The notes below the pieces were generated by a model that had not been told where the DNA came from, ran no database searches, and saw nothing but the letters and a program-made list of their open reading frames with translations. A stretch of DNA of 64,000 bases, taken from contig JAAXWO010000006.1 of assembly GCA_013334965.1 (NCBI GenBank), forward strand, positions 1 to 64,000, in the 5' to 3' direction. Position 1 is the first letter of the stretch; each line of letters starts with the position of its first letter. Origin of the DNA: Chlorobiaceae bacterium. GTDB lineage: Bacteria > Bacteroidota > Chlorobiia > Chlorobiales > Chlorobiaceae. The translations under genes were made by a program, and so were the position numbers. Below, one piece after another: positions 7,933 to 18,615 of the stretch.

Positions 7933-10209
7933 TCAGAGTCTTGCGGTTTTCAGGCGCAGGGAGTTGGTCACGACCGATACGCTGCTGCCGGCCATGGCGA
8001 TTCCTGAAAATACCGGATTAAGGAAGATGCCGAACAGGGGATAGAGGGCGCCTGCGGCAAGCGGGATGCCTATGATGTTGTAGATGAAAGCCCAGAAAAG
8101 GTTCTGTCGGATGACCCGCATCGTTTTGCGTGACAGGGTGATCGCCTGGGCGACTTTTCTGATGTCGCCGTTGAGGATGGTGATTCCGGCCGATTCGATG
8201 GCTATGTCGGTCCCTGTGGCCATGGCGATGCCGACTTCGGCGATGGCGAGGGCCGGGGCGTCGTTGATGCCGTCTCCTGCCATTGCGACCTTGTGTCCCC
8301 TGGCCTGAAGCGACTTGATGACATCGGCCTTGCCGGATGGCAACACTTCGGCGATCACCTCTTCGATGCCTGCCCTGGCCGCCATGTACGCTGAGGCAGA
8401 CCTGTTGTCGCCGGTGAGCATGATGACCTTTATGCCTTTTCTCTTAAGCGTGTCGACCGCATCGCGCGCCCCTTCCCTTATCGTATCGGAAAGCGCCACG
8501 ATTCCCTTGGCCAGTCCCTCCACTTCGACCACAACTACCGTTTTGCCTTGTGCCTGCAGGGCATGTATTCCTGGCAGGGCAGTTTCCTCTTCAACCGGTT
8601 TCCTGATCCTGACGGCGGATTCTCCGATCGTTCCTTTCACTCCGACTCCTTCGAGGGCTTCGAAATTTGTCACAGCCAGTATCGTTATGCCCTTCTGAGT
8701 CGCGGCTTCAACGATAGCCTTCGCGAGTGGATGTTCGGAACGGTTTTCCAGGCTGGCGGCAAACTGCAGAAGCTCATCAGTGCCTGCGGATCCATCGGTG
8801 GAGCTGACGTCGGTGACTGTCGGCGTACCGTTGGTGATGGTGCCGGTCTTGTCGAACACAACCGTATCGACGGTGCTCAGTGATTCGAGGCTCTGGGCAT
8901 TCCTGATCAGGATGCCGTACTCGGCTCCCTTGCCGATTCCGACGATGATGGCAGTGGGCGTAGCCAGGCCGAGCGCACATGGGCAGGCGATCACCAGGAT
9001 GCCGACCATGCCCATGATGGCGTATGAGAGGGCGATGGAAAAACCGAGAATGGCGGTGCCGAGGGTTATCCAGACGATGAAGGTGATGGCGGAGAGCACC
9101 AGCACCACAGGCACGAAGATCGCAGCGACCTTGTCTGCGATATCCTGGATCGGCGCTTTGGAGCCCTGAGCCTCTTCAACCATCCGTATGATTCTTGCAA
9201 GGACGGTATCGGGGCCGACGTTCGATGCCGTAAAGGTGAACGCGCCCTGCTTGTTGATGGTGCCGCCAATGACGCTGTCACCGGTTTTCTTGTCTGCCGG
9301 TAAAGGCTCACCGGTAACCATCGACTCGTCGATCGATGAAAAACCATCCGAGATGGTTCCGTCCACCGGGATTTTGCCTCCCGGTCTTACCACGACCACA
9401 TCACCCTTTCTGACCTGCTCAACCGGAATTTCAATCTCCCTGTCTTGCCTGACGACGAATGCCGATTTTGCCTGCAAACCGATCAGCTTTTCGATCGCTT
9501 CGCCTGTTTTCAGCTTCGAACGGGCTTCGAGGAATTTGCCGAGCAGCACGAAACCGATCACGACGATCGATGCGTCGAACCAGGTGTCGTGCGGAAGGCC
9601 AAGCGAGTCCCGGAGTCGGGGAAAAAGGGTGACGAAGGCGCTGTAAGACCAAGCGACCAGAGTGCCGATGCCGATGAGCGTATCCATGCTGGCAGCGCCG
9701 CTTCTGGCGAACATGACGATGCCGTGCAGGAACGGGGCACCAAGGCGGAACACCATGTATGATGAGACGAGAAGGGCGATCGAATCGAAGGTCTCCATGT
9801 CGATCGGCATGGGGGGAACCGCCCCGGTCATTCTGGCGGCAATGTCCCACATCATGGCAGCGAAGAACACGAGGGCGACCGGCAACGCCAGCAGTACCCC
9901 ATTTTTCTGTTGCCGGAGTTCCGCGAGCTTCTCCTCCTTTCGTTGTGAAACGTTCTTTGCCGATGCTGTTATTGCAAGGGCATCAGCTTCAGCGGGCTTA
10001 TCTTCGAGCAGGGAGTAACCGTACTTGCCGAGCACATCGTTCAGGGCCTGCTCCGACATGCCGTCGCCGCCGAATTCGAGCATCGCCTTTTCGGTGGCAA
10101 GATTGACATCTGCCTTTTCAACGCCCTCTACAGCAGAGAGCTTTTTGGTGATGATGGCCGCACAGCTCGCGCAATGCATGCCCTTGACCGAATAGGTTCT
10201 GGTGGTCAT
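7933..10209 (-). CDS. copA: copper-exporting P1B-type ATPase
   Basis: A 758-residue P-type ATPase. It has one N-terminal heavy-metal-associated domain (GMHCASC, C13 and C16), then the P1B transmembrane core with the ion-binding CPC motif ([12 protein letters not shown]), TGEP in the actuator domain, phosphorylation site DKTGTIT, the HP motif (SEHPLA) and the hinge [13 protein letters not shown] in the seventh helix ([11 protein letters not shown]) and MAGSSxS in the eighth mark Cu(I) transporters. It exports copper from the cytoplasm. The SagB-like gene follows after 3 bases. No CueR or CopY gene lies next to it in this window. Confidence 0.93.
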   Translation of the reverse strand: MTTRTYSVKGMHCASCAAIITKKLSAVEGVEKADVNLATEKAMLEFGGDGMSEQALNDVLGKYGYSLLEDKPAEADALAITASAKNVSQRKEEKLAELRQQKNGVLLALPVALVFFAAMMWDIAARMTGAVPPMPIDMETFDSIALLVSSYMVFRLGAPFLHGIVMFARSGAASMDTLIGIGTLVAWSYSAFVTLFPRLRDSLGLPHDTWFDASIVVIGFVLLGKFLEARSKLKTGEAIEKLIGLQAKSAFVVRQDREIEIPVEQVRKGDVVVVRPGGKIPVDGTISDGFSSIDESMVTGEPLPADKKTGDSVIGGTINKQGAFTFTASNVGPDTVLARIIRMVEEAQGSKAPIQDIADKVAAIFVPVVLVLSAITFIVWITLGTAILGFSIALSYAIMGMVGILVIACPCALGLATPTAIIVGIGKGAEYGILIRNAQSLESLSTVDTVVFDKTGTITNGTPTVTDVSSTDGSAGTDELLQFAASLENRSEHPLAKAIVEAATQKGITILAVTNFEALEGVGVKGTIGESAVRIRKPVEEETALPGIHALQAQGKTVVVVEVEGLAKGIVALSDTIREGARDAVDTLKRKGIKVIMLTGDNRSASAYMAARAGIEEVIAEVLPSGKADVIKSLQARGHKVAMAGDGINDAPALAIAEVGIAMATGTDIAIESAGITILNGDIRKVAQAITLSRKTMRVIRQNLFWAFIYNIIGIPLAAGALYPLFGIFLNPVFSGIAMAGSSVSVVTNSLRLKTARL

Positions 10210-10290
10210 GTGGCGCAGCAGTTTATCAACAAGTCACTCCATTCGTGATTCGAGAGCAATATTGGAGAGGATAGTTCAGCCCCAGAATCT

Positions 10291-10317
10291 GAAAAGGGCG
10301 GACGCAAATGCCCGCCC
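10291..10317 (-). terminator. probable intrinsic terminator of prfC
   Basis: Read on the minus strand: GGGCGG, a 10-base loop, CCGCCC and a short T run (TTTT). It lies about 120 bases after the prfC stop codon and about 80 bases before the copA start, so it would separate the two minus-strand units. Confidence 0.6.
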
Positions 10318-10437
10318 CTTCCGTTTCTCCGTTTTCCAGTCACGATTGCCAGAGGTGAACATTTCCTTGAAATACTACCGGAAGTGACCGGCAAAGGTTC
10401 CCGCACCTGTGTTCTTATCGTCCTGAAATGGAAAAGG

Positions 10438-12036
10438 TTACGACTTGCTGCCTTCGGTCTTGAACTCTGAGGTCAGGTGGAACTCGATCTCGGGAAAGTC
10501 CTCTTTCGCGATCTTGAGCATCCATTCCGTTTCGGCGAAAAATACAGGGTGCTCCTCCTTGTCGAGGGCGATGACCGTCGATTTCCGGCGCAGGAACTCG
10601 TCGAGCTGCGCCTTGTTGTCGCTGGTGACCCAGAACGCCTTGTGGTAACGCAGCGGCAGGAACGAGCACTGTGCGCCGTACTCGTGTTCAAGGCGGAACT
10701 GGATGACGTCGAACTGGAGTTCGCCGACGGTGCCGACGATTTTGCGGGTGCCGTACTGGATGAAGAGCTGTGCGACCCCCTCGTCGGTGAGCTGCCGGAT
10801 CCCTTTCTCAAGCTGCTTGGTCTTGAGCGGGTCGCGGTTTTCGAGCACCTTGAAGATCTCGGGCGAGAAGCTCGGTATGCCCCTGAAGTGCAGGTTTTCA
10901 CCTTCGGTCAGCGTGTCGCCGATCTTGAAGATCCCGTTGTCGTACAGGCCGATCACATCACCAGGCCAGGCCTCGTCGATGACGTTTTTCTCGTTGGCCA
11001 TGAACTGGGTAGGATTGGAGAACCGCACCTTTTTGTCGAGGCGTGTATGATAGTAGAATTTGTTCCTTTCGAACCTGCCGGAGCAGATTTTAAAGAATGC
11101 CGTACGGTCGCGGTGGTTCGGGTCGAGATTGGCGTGGATCTTGAAGACGAAACCGGTGAGAGGCTCTTCCGATGCGTTTACCATGCGTTCGGAGGCTTCC
11201 CGCTCGTGCGGGCATGGGGCGATATCGATGAAGGTGTCGAGCAGCTCCCTGATGCCGAAGTTGTTGATGGCGCTTCCGAAGAAAACAGGCGCGATCATCC
11301 CTTCGCGATAGAGTTCAGTGTCGAACGGTTCGTATACCCCTTCGATCAGCGCGATATCTTCACGAAGCTTCCCTGCGTATGCGGCGCTGACCCATTTGTC
11401 GAGCATTGGGTCGTCGAGGCCGCTGATGTCGGTCAGTTTGTCACCGATTTTCGAGGCGCTTGATTCGAACAGGTTGAGCTTTTTGTTAAAGAGGTTGTAG
11501 ACACCTTTGAAGGTCTGTCCCTGGCTGATCGGCCAGGTCATCGGGCAGGTGCTGATGTCAAGTTTCTGTTCGAGTTCGTCGAGCAGTTCAAAGGGGTTGC
11601 GCCCTTCGCGGTCCATCTTGTTGATGAAGATGATGACCGGCGTATGGCGCATGCGACAGACCTCCATCAAGCGTTCAGTCTGCTCTTCGACGCCCTTCAT
11701 GCTGTCGACCACCAGGATGACGCTGTCCACGGCGGTCAATGTGCGATAGGTGTCTTCAGCGAAATCCTTGTGGCCGGGCGTATCGAGGATGTTGATGCGT
11801 TTACCGCGGTATTCGAAGCCCATCACCGAAGTGGCGACCGAGATGCCGCGCTGTTTTTCAATCTCCATGAAGTCGCTGGTAGCAGTCTTGCGGATCTTGT
11901 TGCTCTTGACCGCGCCAGCTGTATGGATTGCGCCACCGAAGAGCAGCAGCTTCTCGGTCAGGGTTGTCTTTCCCGCATCCGGGTGACTGATGATGGCAAA
12001 CGTTCTCCGTTTCGCGATTTCCTTCTGCAACTCCAT
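10438..12036 (-). CDS. prfC: peptide chain release factor 3
   Basis: A 532-residue translational GTPase. The G domain begins at residue 10 with [16 protein letters not shown] (G1), followed by [10 protein letters not shown] (G2), LDTPGHKDF (G3) and [12 protein letters not shown] (G4). The G4 context and the overall length match RF3 rather than EF-G. RF3 promotes release of RF1/RF2 from the ribosome after peptide release. C-terminal domains II and III are complete. The gene is monocistronic in appearance: a terminator follows and a 378-base gap precedes it. Confidence 0.95.
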   Translation of the reverse strand: MELQKEIAKRRTFAIISHPDAGKTTLTEKLLLFGGAIHTAGAVKSNKIRKTATSDFMEIEKQRGISVATSVMGFEYRGKRINILDTPGHKDFAEDTYRTLTAVDSVILVVDSMKGVEEQTERLMEVCRMRHTPVIIFINKMDREGRNPFELLDELEQKLDISTCPMTWPISQGQTFKGVYNLFNKKLNLFESSASKIGDKLTDISGLDDPMLDKWVSAAYAGKLREDIALIEGVYEPFDTELYREGMIAPVFFGSAINNFGIRELLDTFIDIAPCPHEREASERMVNASEEPLTGFVFKIHANLDPNHRDRTAFFKICSGRFERNKFYYHTRLDKKVRFSNPTQFMANEKNVIDEAWPGDVIGLYDNGIFKIGDTLTEGENLHFRGIPSFSPEIFKVLENRDPLKTKQLEKGIRQLTDEGVAQLFIQYGTRKIVGTVGELQFDVIQFRLEHEYGAQCSFLPLRYHKAFWVTSDNKAQLDEFLRRKSTVIALDKEEHPVFFAETEWMLKIAKEDFPEIEFHLTSEFKTEGSKS

Positions 12037-12414
12037 ATATGGGTCTTTCCTGCTTGTCGTCTGGATTGAATATTATCGTCCGCTTTCCGGACTCTGCGTC
12101 CAAAATACTTTTAATAAGGTAGCTTTAAAAACGCGACCCGTGTTTTGTCGCCAATGATGAGGTAAATAAAGAGCAGGTGGGCATACAAAATTGCCTTGAG
12201 TTCAATTTCCGCCGATCGGCTCACCCGCGATTCTGATAAATTGCCATAACCGGTTCGGATGCGTTTTGCCCGGCAATTCGGGAAGGTCAGGAACAACCGT
12301 AACGGTCGAAGAAACCGTGGGACAAGTAATATTGTTTTATTACCCGATATCAGGATCGATGAAGGTGCATGGAGAGTCGATCAAAAGCCGGGTCCAAACC
12401 ATACAACAAAATCG
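12037..12414. other. intergenic region between divergent genes
   Basis: Divergent promoters for prfC (minus) and the Sel1-repeat gene (plus) must lie here. I see no convincing gene, RNA or inverted repeat. The frame of the Sel1 protein stays open upstream to 12259, but that stretch looks non-coding (Asn/Arg-rich, no SD) and precedes a clear signal peptide start. Confidence 0.5.
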
Positions 12415-13263
12415 ATGAAGTACGGTGTTGTCCTCATTTTTTCTTTAATCCTGGCGGTTCCCTCTGTCATCAATGCAGAGGAGCGTCAGCGTCAGACTTC
12501 CGGAAATGCACAGCTCGACTATGCTGAAGCCGCAAACTGGGTCCGGATGGCAATGGCCATGGGCGATGCGGACGCACAGTTCAATCTGGGGATCCTGTAC
12601 CTTAGAGGCGATGGTGAAGAGGTCCGTCAGGACTATGCCGAAGCGGCAAGATGGTTCAGGTTGGCTGCAGATCAGGGCCATGCGAAGGCACAATACAATC
12701 TTGGCCTGATGTACGGCAAGGGCGATGGTGTCGGGCAGGACTTTGCTGAAGCGGCCAGGTGGTTCAGGATGGCGGCAGATCAGGGATATCTCCAATCACA
12801 GTACAATCTCGGCGTGATGTACCGGAACGGTCAGGGGGTACAGATGGACCAGGTCGAATCGGTAAAGTGGTTCCGGGCGGCGGCGGATGCAGGATATACA
12901 GAAGCCCAGTACATACTCGGTGTAATGTACGGCAAAGGGTTTGGCGTCGTCCAGGACTACAAGGAATCGATGCGGTGGTTTCGGCTGGCTGCGTCGAAAG
13001 GGCATGCCCAGGCACAAAACTATCTCGGAATCATTTACGGCATCGGGCTGGGTGTCAGCAAGAACCATATCGAAGCTTCAAAGTGGTTTCGGCTGGCGGC
13101 CGAGAAGGGTGAGGCAAAAGCACAATATAATCTTGGAATGATGTACATGCAGGGGCAGGGAGTGCAACAGAGTCCTGCGATGGCGAAAGAGTGGTTCAAA
13201 AAGGCTTGTGATAACGGGAATCGGGATGGCTGCGAAGAGTATCGAAAGACGGGAGGGATTTGA
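12415..13263 (+). CDS. secreted Sel1-repeat protein
   Basis: A 282-residue protein built of Sel1-like (TPR-related) repeats of 36 residues. I count six full repeats of the pattern AAxWFRxAAdqGhaxAQyNLGxMYxxGxGVxqD and a partial seventh ending in a Cys-containing tail. I choose the ATG at 12415 because it is followed at once by a signal peptide (KYGVVLIFSLILAVPSVINA); a longer in-frame start at 12259 would bury that signal. The product is probably periplasmic. Sel1 proteins act as scaffolds for protein-protein contacts; the partner is unknown. It converges on the histidine kinase gene with only 24 bases between stops. Confidence 0.85.
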   Translation: MKYGVVLIFSLILAVPSVINAEERQRQTSGNAQLDYAEAANWVRMAMAMGDADAQFNLGILYLRGDGEEVRQDYAEAARWFRLAADQGHAKAQYNLGLMYGKGDGVGQDFAEAARWFRMAADQGYLQSQYNLGVMYRNGQGVQMDQVESVKWFRAAADAGYTEAQYILGVMYGKGFGVVQDYKESMRWFRLAASKGHAQAQNYLGIIYGIGLGVSKNHIEASKWFRLAAEKGEAKAQYNLGMMYMQGQGVQQSPAMAKEWFKKACDNGNRDGCEEYRKTGGI

Positions 13264-13287
13264 ATCGCTGCCAGCATTCAAAAAAAA

Positions 13288-16002
13288 TCACCCCGTCGCG
13301 CCGGAAATGACTTCGTTGATGATCGACGGCAGCAGCGCCATTTTGACCGGCTTTTTCAGGCATCTCGAAATGCCGAACTTCCTGAGGCTCAGTATGTCAC
13401 CTAAATCCTTTTCATAACCGGTAAGCAGGATGATCGGGATTCCGGAGTTCAGTTTGTGAATTTCGATCGCCAGGTCGGTTCCGTTCATTTCGGGCATGGT
13501 CAGGTCGGTAATGACCAGGTCGAAGTTTTCAGGGTTCTGTCTGAACCGGGCGATCGCTTCTTTGGGGCTATTCGATGTTTGAACGCTGAACCCGAGTTTC
13601 GTCAGCATGATCTTCATCATCCTTGTGCCCGACTCCTCGTCGTCGACCAGCAGGATACGGCTGCTTCCTTTCATGAAAGGCTTTTCGTCGTCAGGCACCT
13701 CGATTTTCTCGTTGATCACCGGAAGGTAAATGCTGAAGGTGGTGCCGGAACCTGGCGTGCTTTCGACCGTAATCGCTCCCTTGCACCCGGTGACGATGCC
13801 GTGAACAACAGAGAGGCCGAGACCGGTTCCCCTGTTTTTCCCTTTGGTGGTGAAAAACGGTTCGAAAATGTGCTCCATGACGGATTCATCCATTCCTGAA
13901 CCCGTGTCCGAGATGCTGAGGAGAAGGTAATCGGACTCAGTCAGTTGTGGAGTCGATTTGCGCAGATCAGCGTCTGAGACGATCTCTTTCAGTGCTATCC
14001 GTATGACGCCGACGGTTTGCTGCATTGCCTGGAATGCGTTTGCGCAGAGATTGACGATGACCTGATGGATCTGGGATGGATCTGCCAGAATGTTTCTGCA
14101 GTTTTCCTGAATACTCTGTTCGATGGTTATCGTCGACGGTATCGAAGGCCTCAGGAGTTTCAGCGCTTCTTCGATGATGGATTGAACGTTTACGACAGAT
14201 CTGGAGACTTCTTCGGAGCGGCTGAAGGTAAGGATCTGTGCGATAAGCGTCTGGGCACGATTTGCCGCATGCATTATTTCGCTGAAATATTCATGCATCG
14301 GGTCTTCCGGGGGAAAGTCTGACAGGCCCATTTCCGAATACCCGAGGATCGGCGTAAGGATGTTGTTGAAGTCGTGTGCGATTCCGCCTGCGAGCGTCCC
14401 GATGGTTTCAAGGCGTCGGGTTCTGCGTAGCTGGGTTTCAAGCTGCTGTTTGTCCAGTTCCTCTTTTTTGCGGTCGGTAACGTCGATGACGATGCCGACA
14501 TATTTCAGTACCCTGCCTTCAGGATCCTTGAATGGCCTGCCTTTTGACAAGAGCCAGCGAATGGTTCCATCAGCGTTCTGAACCCTCCATATACCATTGA
14601 ATTCAATGCCTGCTCTCTCTGCTTCCCTTGCGCTCCGGTCCACTCTTTCCCTGTCTGACGGAATGATCGTTTTCAGCCAGTTTTCGTAAGATGGCTTGCA
14701 GCTGTAAGGTTCAATGCCGTAGAGTCCCCAGATCTCCTCCGACCATACGCATAGGCTCGAGCCGGACTCAATCTCCCAGAGGCCGGCATTGGTCGCGGCC
14801 ATGATGTAATGCATCCGCGAATCGCCTTCGATGATCAGTTCCAGAGACTGCTTGAGTTCGGTAATGTCCTTTACTACCCCCATGATGTGGCTGGTCGCGC
14901 CGTCATTGTCAAATTTTAAAGCCCCGGTGGCGGCAATCCAGCGTATTTCACCATCAGATCGGCAAATTCGGCATTCGAACGAAAAATCCTGCCTGATTTC
15001 GATAGATCTCCTGATAAGCGATCTGATGCGATCCCTGTCTTCTTCGACAATGTGGTCAAGGAATTTCTCCATCGACCATTCCTGAAGGTTGTTTACATAA
15101 CCGAAAATACGGGCATGTTCGATAGTACGTATTGCCTTATGATCCTGCAGGTCAAGATCCCAGACGCCTACATGGCTTTTTTCAAGTGCGAACTCCATGC
15201 GTTTCTGGTATTCGCTCAGCTCATCCTCTATATGTTTACGGTCGGTTATGTCGATCACTATTCCGAAATAGCGGATAGCCCTGCCATTTGCATTACGTAA
15301 TGGCAGCCCTCTGGACATGAGCCAATGAGTTGATCCGTCAGGATATGATACCCGGTATTCAAGATTCAGCTCCGTTTCATTATTGACGGCCGATTCAACA
15401 GCTCTGATGGCCATCTCCCGGTCATCTGGGTGGACGGTCCCAGCCCAGAGTTCAAACGATGGGGGCTGACGGTTCAGTTCCATGCCGTACAACTGCCAAA
15501 GCTCGGGTGACCAGAAATTTTCATTGGTTTTCAGGTCCCACTCCCAAACACCCGTACGTGTAAGTTTTATGGCATGATTGAACCTTGTTTCATTTTCACA
15601 TAGTGCCTGTTCAAGGTGTTTTTGCTCACTGATGTCCTGGCAGATGATAATCAGCAAGGAAATTTCGTTATCTGTCGATTTTACTGGATTGATAGATATT
15701 CTGGTGATATAGCTTCCCCTCACATCTTCAAATTCGATCTTTTTCCCAAGCCTGAGGACCTCTTCGCACTGCTTTTTTCTGCGAAGGGCAATATCCGGCA
15801 TTTGACGTATGTTCGAAATCAGATCGTAGATGTCGGCGCCGACACATTCATGTGGTTTTCTGCCGAAGCGGGAGGCAAAAACACTGTTGATCCTGACGAT
15901 TGTGCCTTTGGGATCAAGAAGGCAGATAGCGTCAGGATGCGATTCAAGAAGTGTTGAAAACGCAAGGTCGACTTGTGATGCAGGTAACGGTATATCCGAC
16001 AT
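13288..16002 (-). CDS. multi-PAS hybrid sensor histidine kinase
   Basis: A 904-residue cytoplasmic-looking sensor without clear membrane segments. Domains in order: PAS (about 10-125), PAS/PAC (140-255), PAS/PAC (265-385), PAS/PAC (395-515), HisKA with phospho-acceptor H543 in [11 protein letters not shown], HATPase (N box [11 protein letters not shown] boxes DTGSGMD and GTGLGLS, about 640-760) and a C-terminal receiver with DD at 787-788 and phospho-acceptor D833 ([11 protein letters not shown]). The three PAS/PAC units after the first resemble each other (ending in [10 protein letters not shown] or similar), which suggests internal duplication. The receiver suggests phosphorelay or feedback. 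No response regulator gene is adjacent, so the output is unknown. Confidence 0.92.
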   Translation of the reverse strand: MSDIPLPASQVDLAFSTLLESHPDAICLLDPKGTIVRINSVFASRFGRKPHECVGADIYDLISNIRQMPDIALRRKKQCEEVLRLGKKIEFEDVRGSYITRISINPVKSTDNEISLLIIICQDISEQKHLEQALCENETRFNHAIKLTRTGVWEWDLKTNENFWSPELWQLYGMELNRQPPSFELWAGTVHPDDREMAIRAVESAVNNETELNLEYRVSYPDGSTHWLMSRGLPLRNANGRAIRYFGIVIDITDRKHIEDELSEYQKRMEFALEKSHVGVWDLDLQDHKAIRTIEHARIFGYVNNLQEWSMEKFLDHIVEEDRDRIRSLIRRSIEIRQDFSFECRICRSDGEIRWIAATGALKFDNDGATSHIMGVVKDITELKQSLELIIEGDSRMHYIMAATNAGLWEIESGSSLCVWSEEIWGLYGIEPYSCKPSYENWLKTIIPSDRERVDRSAREAERAGIEFNGIWRVQNADGTIRWLLSKGRPFKDPEGRVLKYVGIVIDVTDRKKEELDKQQLETQLRRTRRLETIGTLAGGIAHDFNNILTPILGYSEMGLSDFPPEDPMHEYFSEIMHAANRAQTLIAQILTFSRSEEVSRSVVNVQSIIEEALKLLRPSIPSTITIEQSIQENCRNILADPSQIHQVIVNLCANAFQAMQQTVGVIRIALKEIVSDADLRKSTPQLTESDYLLLSISDTGSGMDESVMEHIFEPFFTTKGKNRGTGLGLSVVHGIVTGCKGAITVESTPGSGTTFSIYLPVINEKIEVPDDEKPFMKGSSRILLVDDEESGTRMMKIMLTKLGFSVQTSNSPKEAIARFRQNPENFDLVITDLTMPEMNGTDLAIEIHKLNSGIPIILLTGYEKDLGDILSLRKFGISRCLKKPVKMALLPSIINEVISGATG

Positions 16003-16389
16003 GGGATGTCTAATATGTTCCAGCAGCCAATGTGCTTCTTGTGTGTATTGTCGGGATTGATGCTGGAGTTGTTCCCGGCTTCGGCACTCGATAGTTACTG
16101 GGGAGTTATTTCTTTCAAATACTGTATTTCAATTAATATATGTTGTTTTTTCAAGCGGTGAAATATTGCAGGGAGCTACGAACAACAGGATAACAAAACT
16201 GGAGAGGGAGATATTGCATTGCCGCTAGGCAGTTATGATTTCATGATACCGATAACAGTCGCGTTATGGCGTGAGATGCGACCGGCTCGTCTCTGTGCAG
16301 CCCGACCAGGAGTTGCATGTTTTCATCTCTTCTGTGTTTAATACGCAACCGGAGTAATGTGTACTGATGAATCGCTGCAGGAGTTGAAG
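16003..16389. other. intergenic region without visible gene
   Basis: Upstream region of the histidine kinase (minus strand). It is AT-rich around 16110-16160, a plausible promoter zone. I see no gene or RNA. A strong hairpin starts at 16390 and belongs to the next gene. Confidence 0.45.
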
Positions 16390-16443
16390 AACAGGCAGCA
16401 CCAAAAGAGTGGGGGTCGTTTTCTTCTTTTGCTGCTGCCTGTT
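16390..16443 (-). terminator. long hairpin, probable terminator of the small basic protein gene
   Basis: 19-base arms (16390-16408 and 16425-16443) with one mismatch, formed by AACAGGCAGCA and TGCTGCCTGTT plus CAAAAGA and TCTTTTG, enclosing a 16-base loop. It begins 31 bases after the stop codon of the minus-strand gene. The T tract is weak, so it may act as an mRNA 3' end stabiliser or a factor-assisted terminator. Confidence 0.55.
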
Positions 16444-16473
16444 GGGCCGAATGATGGATGTGTGCGGTAAAAG

Positions 16474-16836
16474 CTATTTTTTATTGGCTTTATATCTCAT
16501 GTCAGGAGTTCCGTCTTTCTTTGTCGGTCCTGCAGGTTTTGCTGCTTCCTTGTTTTTCTTGTATCTCATGTCAGGAGTTCCATCCTTTTTCAGTGGGCCG
16601 GTTGCATTTGCAGCAGGTTTGGCTTCCTGTTTCGGATCCGGTTTTTCGGTAGCTTTCACAGCAGCTTTATCTGCTGGTTTTTCCGCCGGTTTTGGTGTTT
16701 CCTTTTTCCCTGTCTTTACCTTTTCAGTCTTTGGTGCGGTAGGCTTCTGGTCTTTCTTTTCGGCAAGTGTTTTCGATGGACCAAATGCAACCGTCGCGAA
16801 GAAAGCCATAGCCATCAGTAGTGCTGATTTTTTCAT
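16474..16836 (-). CDS. small secreted Lys/Pro-rich protein with tandem DGTPDMRYK motif
   Basis: A 120-residue protein. I start at the ATG whose product opens with a signal peptide (MKKSALLMAMAFFATVAFG ending near TLA). The mature part is rich in Lys, Ala and Pro (low complexity, about 30-80). It ends in two copies of a basic motif, KKDGTPDMRYKKNK and KKDGTPDMRYKANK, separated by about a dozen residues. The motif recalls the short 'PBCV basic adaptor'-type repeat found in many bacterial secreted proteins; that assignment is from memory and tentative. Function unknown. The two motif copies are also a direct DNA repeat. Confidence 0.75.
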   Translation of the reverse strand: MKKSALLMAMAFFATVAFGPSKTLAEKKDQKPTAPKTEKVKTGKKETPKPAEKPADKAAVKATEKPDPKQEAKPAANATGPLKKDGTPDMRYKKNKEAAKPAGPTKKDGTPDMRYKANKK

Positions 16837-17074
16837 GATTTTGATTGTTTTGTTCGTTGAACGGATAGTCTTTGGTGAATACGAAAAACAGATCAGCAGA
16901 TTAGGGGGAATTTGCAACAAAAACTTACATATTTTTTTTAATACTCTTTCCTGGAAAAGGAAAAAAGACGGTTGTTACAGTTGCTGATCAGATAAATGTA
17001 TACAAGCGTTTCATTCTTGAAGCGTTCAGCAGAAATGCAGCGATGGCGCTGCGGCTGAAATTAAACCAAAAGCC

Positions 17075-17521
17075 ATGAAAAACGATATCGAGTTCATGCG
17101 GTTGGCCTTTGAACAGGCCCGGAAAAGTTATGAAGAGGGGGGCGTGCCGGTAGGGGCGGTCATGGTTGAAAACGGCAGGGTCATCGCTTCGGGTTACAAC
17201 CGGAGGGTTCAGGACGGAGACCCTGTCTCACACGGGGAGATGGACTGCATAAGGAAGGCCGGGCGGCGGAGCCGTTATGATAACGTCACCCTCTATACGA
17301 CACTCTCTCCGTGCATGATGTGTTCCGGTACGATCGTTCAGTTTGGGATCAGGAACGTTGTGGTCGGGGAGAACAGGAACTTCAGGGGCAACATCGGGTT
17401 CCTTGAGCAAAACGGAGTCAATGTGCTGCTCCTGAATGATCCGGAGTGCGAGACGCTTATGGCTCGGTTCATCAGCGAACGGCCTGATTTATGGGACGAG
17501 GATGTGGCCGGTGATCTCTGA
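17075..17521 (+). CDS. cytosine deaminase (yeast FCY1-like) of the CDA fold
   Basis: A 148-residue zinc deaminase. Zn-binding motifs are HGE (His and catalytic Glu) and PCMMC. The context TLYTTLSPCMMCSGTIVQFGIRNVVVGENRNF and the C-terminal ERPDLWDED closely match yeast cytosine deaminase (FCY1), rather than tRNA adenosine deaminase TadA, which has HAE and a different C-terminus. Expected reaction: cytosine to uracil, or a related base or nucleoside. It converges with the ABC transporter ATPase gene; an inverted repeat overlaps both gene ends. Confidence 0.85.
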   Translation: MKNDIEFMRLAFEQARKSYEEGGVPVGAVMVENGRVIASGYNRRVQDGDPVSHGEMDCIRKAGRRSRYDNVTLYTTLSPCMMCSGTIVQFGIRNVVVGENRNFRGNIGFLEQNGVNVLLLNDPECETLMARFISERPDLWDEDVAGDL

Positions 17522-17532
17522 GCACGAGATCA
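17512..17532. terminator. short inverted repeat at convergent gene ends
   Basis: TGATCTC-N7-GAGATCA overlaps the stop codon of the deaminase and the last bases of the ABC ATPase gene. It is symmetrical between the convergent genes but short and without a T tract, so a role in termination is only possible. Confidence 0.35.
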
Positions 17533-18615
17533 GTTAAGCAGCATGGTCAAGCGGTTCGTGTCGTTCAGTCGCTGATATTCGATACTTCGGGTCATGTCGC
17601 GGACTCCGGAATCCCCTGATTCTTCGGCAGCCTGAGCGTTTTCGAGCGCATTGAATGCGGCGCCCCTGTTTTCGAACAACAGCTCGACGCTTTCTTTCTT
17701 TTCGGAATAGGCGAGTGTCATATCGACAGGGGATGATGAAAGGAGCGGCTTGTAGGCCTTCAGCATCTCCTCGACGATCAGGATCAGGTTCTCCCTGGTT
17801 TTTACCGGCAGTATCTGCTTTTCGCAAAAGGCCGCTATCTCGGCGTGTATCGTATAAATGTCGTATGCGGGCGTCGTGATATGATAGCTGATGCTTCGTA
17901 TCCTGTTGATAAACGCCTTCGTTTTCTCTTTTACGGGATTGTTGAAAATCTGCTCCGGCGTTCCTTCTTCATAGATGACGCCATCGTCGATGTAAAGCAC
18001 GCGGTGAGACACATCCCTCGCAAAGTCCATCTCATGGGTGACGATCACCATGGTCATGCCGCCTTTGGCCAGACGTCTTATAACGGAAAGAACCTCGCTG
18101 ACCATGGTCGGGTCAAGCGATGAGGTCGGCTCGTCGAACAGGATGATCTGGGGTTCCATGGCCAGGCAGCGTGCGATGGCAACCCTCTGCTTCTGGCCTC
18201 CCGATAGTTCGTCAGGGAAGTTTTCCGCCTTTTCGGCCACACCTACCAGCGAGAGCAGTTCGATTGCCTTGCGTTCGGCCTCCGTCCTGTTTTTCCCCAG
18301 GAGTTTGATCGGCGCGATGGTCAGGTTCTCCATCACGGAGAGGTGATCGAAAAGATTGAACGACTGGAACACCATATTCATCTTCTGGCGAATCTTCGAT
18401 ACGTTCGTTTTCGGGTCGAGGATGTCGACTCCATCGATATTTATCGTCCCGCCGCTCGGCCGTTCAAGCAGGTTGATGCATCTCAGCAAGGTACTCTTCC
18501 CGCTGCCGGACGGCCCGATTATCGATATGACCTCGCCCTCCCTGATTTCGATGTTGACGTCCTTCAGGACGGACAGTTGCCCGAAATTTTTCGAAAGATG
18601 CTCTATTTTTATCAT
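17530..18615 (-). CDS. polar amino acid ABC transporter ATPase with extra C-terminal domain
   Basis: A 361-residue protein. Residues 1-240 are a standard GlnQ/HisP-type ATPase: Walker A GPSGSGKS (34-41), Q loop in VFQSFNLF, signature LSGGQKQR, Walker [13 protein letters not shown] and switch THEMDFA. The family normally ends there (about 240-250 residues). Residues about 241-361 are extra: helix with [15 protein letters not shown], a strand pair ([23 protein letters not shown]) and a C-terminal strand RLTMLL. The order resembles a degenerate RsbW-like HATPase fold (EExLxNA, then LxIxD, then a final strand), but the nucleotide-binding residues are poorly kept. The stop of the permease gene overlaps its start by 4 bases (ATGA), so the two are translationally coupled. 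Confidence 0.85.
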   Translation of the reverse strand: MIKIEHLSKNFGQLSVLKDVNIEIREGEVISIIGPSGSGKSTLLRCINLLERPSGGTINIDGVDILDPKTNVSKIRQKMNMVFQSFNLFDHLSVMENLTIAPIKLLGKNRTEAERKAIELLSLVGVAEKAENFPDELSGGQKQRVAIARCLAMEPQIILFDEPTSSLDPTMVSEVLSVIRRLAKGGMTMVIVTHEMDFARDVSHRVLYIDDGVIYEEGTPEQIFNNPVKEKTKAFINRIRSISYHITTPAYDIYTIHAEIAAFCEKQILPVKTRENLILIVEEMLKAYKPLLSSSPVDMTLAYSEKKESVELLFENRGAAFNALENAQAAEESGDSGVRDMTRSIEYQRLNDTNRLTMLLN

